Below are positions 59,556 through 64,000 of a DNA stretch of 64,000 bases, in pieces. The number at the start of each line of letters is the position of its first letter. The stretch's first letter is position 1. Source of the DNA: Leucobacter sp. OLIS6 (GTDB lineage: Bacteria > Actinomycetota > Actinomycetes > Actinomycetales > Microbacteriaceae); the NCBI RefSeq assembly GCF_002752355.1, contig NZ_MRAV01000008.1:62001-126000 (forward strand). Direction: 5' to 3'. The position numbers and the translations under genes are program-made. A model generated the notes under the pieces. It searched no databases, was not told the origin of the DNA, and saw nothing but the letters and a program-made list of their open reading frames with translations.

Positions 59556-59731
59556 GGGGTGGAGCGGCCGGGGCGCGGAGGTCAGCAGCGAAAGCACCTC
59601 GCGCGGGCCGGCCTCGCATCTCGCCTTTGCCGACCTCGTTTCCGCTGTCGCCCGGCTGCGTCCACCCCATTCAGCCCTGACGCAGGCGCGCGCCGCAGGC
59701 GTCGCGTCGCTGACCGAACCCGGCCAGTCGC

Positions 59732-59787
59732 CGAGTGAACGCGTGTACACGAAAAGCGGCCGCATTACGTGTACACGCGTTCACTCG
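59732..59787. repeat. Perfect 20-bp inverted repeat with 16-bp spacer
   Basis: The left arm ends GCGTGTACACG and the right arm is its exact complement. The 16-base spacer contains GCGGCCGC and each arm contains the internal palindrome GTGTACAC. No T-tract on either strand. Could be a cruciform, a two-operator element, or a mobile-element footprint. Confidence 0.7.
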
Positions 59788-59892
59788 AGGGGCGCAGCGG
59801 GAAGGGGAGGGCAGGGCGAAAGGGGCGGGTCACGTCGTCACGTCGCCACGTCGCCGGCCCGCCACCGAGCGAGCGACCTGAAACCGAGCAAC

Positions 59893-59916
59893 GCACGAAC
59901 GCACGAACGCACGAAC
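59893..59916 (+). repeat. Three 8-bp GCACGAAC repeats
   Basis: Three exact adjacent units with degenerate copies on both sides. Confidence 0.7.
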
Positions 59917-59955
59917 GGACGAGCGCCCGACCGCCCGAGCCCGCGCCCCGCACAG

Positions 59956-59973
59956 GAGTGCGGGCCCGCACTC
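59956..59973. terminator. 18-bp perfect palindrome after sufU
   Basis: GAGTGCGGG followed by CCCGCACTC, eleven bases past the sufU stop; a second half-copy follows. Likely transcription end for the leftward sufS-sufU unit, without T-tract. Confidence 0.5.
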
Positions 59974-59983
59974 AGGCCCGCAC

Positions 59984-60457
59984 TCAGGCCTGCTGCTGGG
60001 CTTCGACCTGCCGGAGGTCGGCCTCCAGGGCGACCCAGGCGAGCATCGCGCACTTCACGCGCATCACGAACTTCGAGACGCCCTGGAACGCGACCGCGTC
60101 GCCGAGCAGGTCCTCGTCGGGCTCCGATTCGCCCCGGGACTGGATCATCTCACGGAACGCGTCGATGCGCTGCTGCGCCGTCTCGAGCGTCAGCCCCTCG
60201 TCGCGCGCCATCTGCGAGAGCACGGACGCCGACGCGGTCGAGATGGAGCAGCCCTGGCCCTCCCACGCGAGCGAGTCGATCCGGCCCGATGCCGGATCGA
60301 CGGCGATGCGCAGCGTGATCTCGTCGCCGCAGCTCGGGTTGAACTCGTGGTGCGAGGCGGTGAGGTCGCCGTCACCGCCCGCGAGCTCGCCGCGACCGAT
60401 CGGCCGCTTCGAATGATCCAGGATCAGCTCCTGGTACAGCCCGTCGAGTCCGCTCAT
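59984..60457 (-). CDS. sufU: SufU, zinc-containing sulphur acceptor for SufS
   Basis: 157 residues. IscU-like fold with three Cys: NPSCGDEITLRI, WEGQGCSISTAS and VKCAMLAWVALE, plus the SufU-type insertion before the last Cys. It takes persulphide sulphur from SufS for Fe-S assembly. Its ATG overlaps the sufS stop (ATGA), so both are made together. Confidence 0.95.
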   Translation of the reverse strand: MSGLDGLYQELILDHSKRPIGRGELAGGDGDLTASHHEFNPSCGDEITLRIAVDPASGRIDSLAWEGQGCSISTASASVLSQMARDEGLTLETAQQRIDAFREMIQSRGESEPDEDLLGDAVAFQGVSKFVMRVKCAMLAWVALEADLRQVEAQQQA

Positions 60458-61752
60458 CGGGAGACCTCCACTCCGAAGTACCGCTGGGCGCCGCGGAGCG
60501 CGTCGAGGAAGCGATCGATCTCGTCTTCCGTCGTGGTGACGTGCACGCTCGCTCGAGTCGAAGAAGCGATGCCGAGCGCCCGGTGCAGCGGCTGCGCGCA
60601 GTGGTGGCCCACGCGCACCAGGATGCCCTGCTCGTCGAGGAACTGGCCCACGTCGTGCGCGTGCAGGCCCTCGACCGATACCGAGGCGAGTGCCACGCGA
60701 TCCTGCGTGCCCTGCGGGCCGAGCAGGCGCACGCCAGGGATCTCGAGCACGCCGGCGACGAGACGCTCCACCAGCTCGTGCTCGCGCGCGGCGGACCGCT
60801 CCATGCCGATCGCTGCGGCGAAGTCGAGCGCGGCACCGAGCCCCACGGCCTGCGACACCGGCTGGGTGCCGGCCTCGAAGCGGTGCGGTGCGGGCAGGAA
60901 GTCGGCGCTCTCCATCGTGACCCGCGTGATCGTGGATCCGCCGGTGCGCGCCGGGGGCAGTGCGGCGAGCATCTCGGGGCGTCCGTAGAGCACGCCGATG
61001 CCGTTGGGGCCGAGCGCCTTGTGGCCGGAGAACGCGGCGAAGTCGACGCCGAGCGCATCGAAGTCGACCGGGATGTGCGGCACCGACTGGCAGGCGTCGA
61101 GCACGGTGACGGCGCCGACCTCGCGTGCGAGTGCGGCGAGCTCGGCGACGGGGGCGACGAGGCCCGTCACGTTCGAGACGTGGCCGAAGGCGAAGACGCG
61201 CGTGCGCGGGTTCAGCGCGGCGCGCGCGTCGTCGAGGGTCCAGGTGCCGTCCTCCCGCGCGGGGATCCAGCGCAGGCTCGCGCCGGTCTTGGCAGCGAGC
61301 CGCTGCCAGGGGATGAGGTTCGCGTGGTGCTCGGCCTCGGTCACGAGGATCTCGTCGCCGGCGCTCAGCGCGAAGCGCTCGGAGCCGGCGACATCGAGCC
61401 CGGCGTTCGCCTCGCCGATGCCGAGCGCGACGATGTTGAGCGCGTCGGTGGCGTTCTCGGCCCAGACGATCTGCTCGGCGGAAGCCGCGCCGACGAAGCG
61501 GGCGACGGTCGCCCGTGCCCCCTCGAACGCCTCGGTCGCCGCGCCGACGGCCCCGCTCGTGCCGCGGTGCACCGCCGCGTTCGAGTGCTCGAGGAATGCC
61601 CGTTCCGCGTCCAGCACCGCCGCGGGACGTTGCGACGTCGCCGCGGAGTCGAGATAGGCGACCGGGCGGCCGTCGACTCGGGGGAGGTCTGCGAAGTACG
61701 GGAAGGCCGCGCGGAGTTCGGCGACCCCGTCGGCGGTGAGAGGAGGCAGCAT
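60454..61752 (-). CDS. sufS: SufS cysteine desulphurase
   Basis: 432 residues, PLP-dependent. EAEHHANLIPWQ (His over PLP), LDACQSVPHIPVDF and the Schiff-base Lys in FAAFSGHKALGPNGIGVLYG; the active-site Cys is in VRVGHHCAQPLHRALG near 375. Provides sulphur to SufU. The start is the ATG at 61752 after GGAGGA. The scaffold genes sufB, sufC and sufD are not adjacent, so this pair is split from the main cluster or the rest lies elsewhere. Confidence 0.95.
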   Translation of the reverse strand: MLPPLTADGVAELRAAFPYFADLPRVDGRPVAYLDSAATSQRPAAVLDAERAFLEHSNAAVHRGTSGAVGAATEAFEGARATVARFVGAASAEQIVWAENATDALNIVALGIGEANAGLDVAGSERFALSAGDEILVTEAEHHANLIPWQRLAAKTGASLRWIPAREDGTWTLDDARAALNPRTRVFAFGHVSNVTGLVAPVAELAALAREVGAVTVLDACQSVPHIPVDFDALGVDFAAFSGHKALGPNGIGVLYGRPEMLAALPPARTGGSTITRVTMESADFLPAPHRFEAGTQPVSQAVGLGAALDFAAAIGMERSAAREHELVERLVAGVLEIPGVRLLGPQGTQDRVALASVSVEGLHAHDVGQFLDEQGILVRVGHHCAQPLHRALGIASSTRASVHVTTTEDEIDRFLDALRGAQRYFGVEVSR

Positions 61753-61819
61753 TCCTCCATTGTCCCACCCGCACCGCGGTGTTCCGCTCGAAGCGGAACA
61801 CCGCCCTACACTTGAGCGG

Positions 61820-62458
61820 GTGACCGCTGCCGTGCTGTACGAGATCCTGCAACTCGCGGGGATCCTGGCCTTCGCCATCTCGGGCGCCCTCGTCGGCGTC
61901 CGCAGGGGCCTCGACATCCTCGGCGTGATCGTGGTCGGCAGCTTCACCGGCGTCGGCGGCGGAATCCTGCGCGACATGCTGCTCGGCGTGCACCCGCCGG
62001 TGTCGTTCACGCACTGGCCGAACCTGGCGGTCGCCGTGGCCGGCTCGCTCGCGGTGTTCTTCGTGCACCCGGGGATCACCCGGATCCGCTACTTCGAGGT
62101 CGTGTTCGACGCCTTCGGCCTGGGCCTGTTCACCGCGAACGGCGCGGCGATCGCCTTCGCTTCGGGGCAGACCCCGCTCACGGCGATCCTCGTCGGCACC
62201 ATCACCGCGATCGGCGGCGGCGTGATCCGCGATGTGCTGGTCAACACCGTGCCCGGAGTGCTCACGCGAGAGCTGTACGCGGTCTCCGCGATCCTGGGCG
62301 CGGGGATCGCGGTCGGCGTCGTCGCGCTCGGCGGCAGCGAGACGCTCGCCACGGTGGTCGGTGGCGGGTGCGCGATCGTGCTGCGCCTCGCCTCGCGGAA
62401 GCTGGGCTGGCACCTGCCGAAGCCCCGCCTGCGCGAGACGCCCGCGGACGGCGTCTGA
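61820..62458 (+). CDS. TRIC/YadS-family (UPF0126) membrane channel or glycine-transporter-like protein
   Basis: 212 residues, seven helices in two repeats. Each repeat has the family loop: GVIVVGSFTGVGGGILRDMLLG and AILVGTITAIGGGVIRDVLV, described here as about 37-57 and 122-140. Bacterial members form trimeric cation channels. GTG start at 61820 with TACACT seven bases upstream, so probably leaderless. Divergent from sufS. Confidence 0.92.
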   Translation: MTAAVLYEILQLAGILAFAISGALVGVRRGLDILGVIVVGSFTGVGGGILRDMLLGVHPPVSFTHWPNLAVAVAGSLAVFFVHPGITRIRYFEVVFDAFGLGLFTANGAAIAFASGQTPLTAILVGTITAIGGGVIRDVLVNTVPGVLTRELYAVSAILGAGIAVGVVALGGSETLATVVGGGCAIVLRLASRKLGWHLPKPRLRETPADGV

Positions 62459-62515
62459 TCGAGGGCGCCCGGGTCGCCCGATGCGTTCGGTGCATCCAGG
62501 GTCCGCGAGTCCGGA

Positions 62516-63745
62516 TCAGTGCGCCGATCGGCGCTCCGACTCGGGCGTGAGGAACCAGTTCGCGATGCCCGCGGCGAGCGCCAGTGCCGCGGCGACCAGC
62601 GGCACCACGAGCGCAGCGGAGGTGCCCGCCTGCTCAGCGGCGGTGCCCGTGATCGCGGACGCCGCGGACTGGCCGACGACGATGCCCGATCCGAGCATCG
62701 TCATCACGGTCGCCGAGCGACCCGCGGGGCTGCGCAGCGCACCGAGGCTGTACATGGTGACGAGCAGCGGCCCGATGCCGATGCCCATGAGCGCGAGGCT
62801 GGCGAGCAGCCGGGGGATGTCGTGCGCGGTCTGCAGCAGCAGCGTGCCGGCGAGGATCATGGCCGCGCACACCGGCCAGCGCAGGCGCAGCGTGAAGCTC
62901 GGGGGCAGCATGGCGATGGCGATCGCGAAGATCGCGGATCCCACACCCATGACGCCGTAGAGGATCCCGGCCTGCTCGACCGCGCCCCGATCCTTCATGA
63001 ACGAGGTGAGCCCGGTGAGCGTCGAACCGAAGAGCACGCCGACGGTCGCGATGCCGACGACCACGACGAGGAGGCGGGGCCGCCACAGCTCCGACACCGG
63101 TGCGAGGGTCGCCGCGCGCTCCTCGGCGGACTTGGCGGGCGCGCTCGTGCGGTGCAGAGCGAACAGGGTGATGAAGATCGCCGTGAGCACCGCCGCGCCG
63201 ATGACCGGTGCGCCAGCGCCGAACCAGGTGGCGAGGAGCCCGACGACGACCGGGCCGAAGACGAAGATCGCCTCATCGACCGCGGACTCGTAGGCCATTG
63301 TCGTGCTCATGACCCGGGGGCGGCGCTCGACCGGGAGCTCGCCGACCAGCGCGACGAGGCGCGAACGCGACATGGGCGAGGCCTGCGGCGCCGAGGCGCC
63401 GACGAGGAAGGCGCCGAAGAACATGACCCAGACGGGCAGGTCGCTGTAGGCGAGCCAGGCGAAGAGCAGCAGCGCGACGCTGTTGACGGCCCCGGCGATG
63501 AGCAGGGTGGGTCGCTGGCCGAAGCGGTCGGCGGCGGCGCCGATGAGCGGGCCGACGCAGGCCGTGCCGAGGCCGACCATCGCGGAGTTGATGCCGCCGA
63601 GCTCGACCGACCCGCGCGCCGCGACCACGAGGGTCAGTACGCCGATCACCATCATGGCGAAGGGGAGGCGCGCCACCATGGCGAGCGGGAAGTACCCGAT
63701 CCCTGCGAGGGAGACGAGGGTCGGGGACTGAGGCGATTTGTGCAT
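62516..63745 (-). CDS. MFS transporter, 12-TM
   Basis: 409 residues. Twelve helices; the 2-3 loop reads GAAADRFGQRPTLLIAG. The long central loop has APAKSAEERAATLAP. It resembles actinobacterial sugar-efflux or drug MFS proteins. The start is the ATG at 63745, nine bases after TATACT on the minus strand. Confidence 0.88.
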   Translation of the reverse strand: MHKSPQSPTLVSLAGIGYFPLAMVARLPFAMMVIGVLTLVVAARGSVELGGINSAMVGLGTACVGPLIGAAADRFGQRPTLLIAGAVNSVALLLFAWLAYSDLPVWVMFFGAFLVGASAPQASPMSRSRLVALVGELPVERRPRVMSTTMAYESAVDEAIFVFGPVVVGLLATWFGAGAPVIGAAVLTAIFITLFALHRTSAPAKSAEERAATLAPVSELWRPRLLVVVVGIATVGVLFGSTLTGLTSFMKDRGAVEQAGILYGVMGVGSAIFAIAIAMLPPSFTLRLRWPVCAAMILAGTLLLQTAHDIPRLLASLALMGIGIGPLLVTMYSLGALRSPAGRSATVMTMLGSGIVVGQSAASAITGTAAEQAGTSAALVVPLVAAALALAAGIANWFLTPESERRSAH

Positions 63746-63765
63746 AGCCGACCGAGTATAGCAGC

Positions 63766-63805
63766 GCGGTCCCGTCGTCCATCGGGCGATGGGCGACGGG
63801 ACCGC
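63766..63805. terminator. 19-bp near-perfect hairpin
   Basis: Left arm starting GCGGTCCCGTCG pairs with its complement, with one G-T wobble, around a 2-base loop. It ends the leftward DsbA-like gene. Confidence 0.65.
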
Positions 63806-63830
63806 GACGGGTGCCCGGGGCGGGGGACGC

Positions 63831-64000
63831 CTACTGGGCGGGCAGCGCGATGCCCTGCTGCGTCAGGAACGCCCGGAATGCGGCGGCGTCGTTGGGGGCG
63901 CCCGTGAACGGGACGCCGTTCACGACGGCGAAGGGGGTTCCGGCCACCTGGAGCTGCGGATCCACCGCGTTCGGCACGTGCGTGGACAGCGTGTACTGGT
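63831..64000 (-). CDS. DsbA-family thioredoxin-like protein, C-terminal 55 residues (cut)
   Basis: The visible end reads TLSTHVPNAVDPQLQVAGTP, then FAVVNGVPFTGAPND and stops at LTQQGIALPAQ. The VAGTPFAVVNG strand with its cis-Pro is the hallmark of DsbA/FrnE-like thioredoxin folds. The catalytic CxxC and any signal peptide lie beyond the right edge. Confidence 0.75.
   Translation of the reverse strand, partial: QYTLSTHVPNAVDPQLQVAGTPFAVVNGVPFTGAPNDAAAFRAFLTQQGIALPAQ

Larger units (their letters stand above)
59435..59983. other. Repeat-rich non-coding region of about 550 bp
   Basis: No convincing gene in any frame. It holds two 16-bp tandem units (59524-59555), a perfect 20-bp inverted repeat (59732-59787), short direct repeats around 59830, three 8-bp GCACGAAC units (59893-59916), and an 18-bp palindrome (59956-59973) followed by a second copy of CCCGCACTCAGG. 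The last palindrome is the likely terminator of the SufU gene. Confidence 0.7.

Noticed and set aside
59984-62413. Leftward frame of 809 codons
   Set aside because: Joins antisense and out-of-frame sequence to the SufU frame; only the part from 60457 to the stop is coding.
1-64000. tRNA, rRNA, CRISPR array, insertion sequence, prophage or toxin-antitoxin module
   Set aside because: None found on reading both strands; no transposase, integrase, Cas or RNA gene signatures. A tRNAscan and ISfinder run would settle small cases.

Overview
The window is high-GC, densely packed bacterial DNA with families typical of Actinobacteria: DUF4192, DUF3817, SufS/SufU, a sortase-E-type LAxTG surface protein, an AlkD-like protein, a DtxR-type iron box and many leaderless genes. 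Overall content fits a Microbacteriaceae-like organism (Leucobacter or a relative is a reasonable guess). This is inferred from gene content only; there is no rRNA to anchor it. I saw no tRNA, CRISPR array, transposase or phage gene. Both ends cut genes: an ABC-F ATPase on the left and a DsbA-type protein on the right.

Layout. 1-6.4 kb: ABC ATPases, a GH114-like lipoprotein, then a TetR-controlled divergent locus with two 3-hydroxyacyl-CoA-dehydrogenase-family proteins, one fused to a YWTD-type beta-propeller. 6.4-11.3 kb: LysR/MFS, a DyP peroxidase and an HPP membrane protein opposite a LysR. 11.4-15.4 kb: an iron-siderophore ABC operon behind a DtxR/IdeR-like box. 15.4-19.6 kb: glutaminase, 14-TM MFS and META lipoprotein in one overlapping operon. 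19.6-26.5 kb: small membrane proteins each paired with a MarR or TetR regulator, an AlkD-like protein, a YjbR protein and an SDR with its TetR. 26.5-31.1 kb: kdpFABC without kdpDE.

31.1-34.6 kb is the most interesting block: an epimerase-type SDR, an ArpA/ScbR-type receptor, an AfsA-family synthase and a phosphatase. Together they look like a complete gamma-butyrolactone signalling locus, with a perfect 20-bp palindrome between the SDR and receptor genes. 34.6-43.5 kb: a NarL-type two-component system, a ThrE-like exporter, a triple-DUF4822 wall-anchored protein, an FUSC exporter, a FadR-type regulator and leuA with a leucine leader peptide. 43.8-44.7 kb is an AT-richer pocket whose consensus promoter drives a 29-residue Cys/Ser-rich peptide that looks like a RiPP precursor. 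44.7-50.2 kb: drug efflux (a DHA2 MFS and a PACE-family protein) and small enzymes. 50.2-56.4 kb: a pirin-GNAT fusion, two flavoprotein dehydrogenases and a LysR. 56.5-64 kb: ChrA, DUF4192, a repeat-rich non-coding stretch, SufU/SufS, a TRIC-like channel, an MFS and the DsbA fragment.

Regulation is unusually readable. Many divergent regulator/target pairs have an inverted repeat between them. At least nine genes have a TANNNT -10 hexamer exactly six bases before the start codon, which implies leaderless transcripts.
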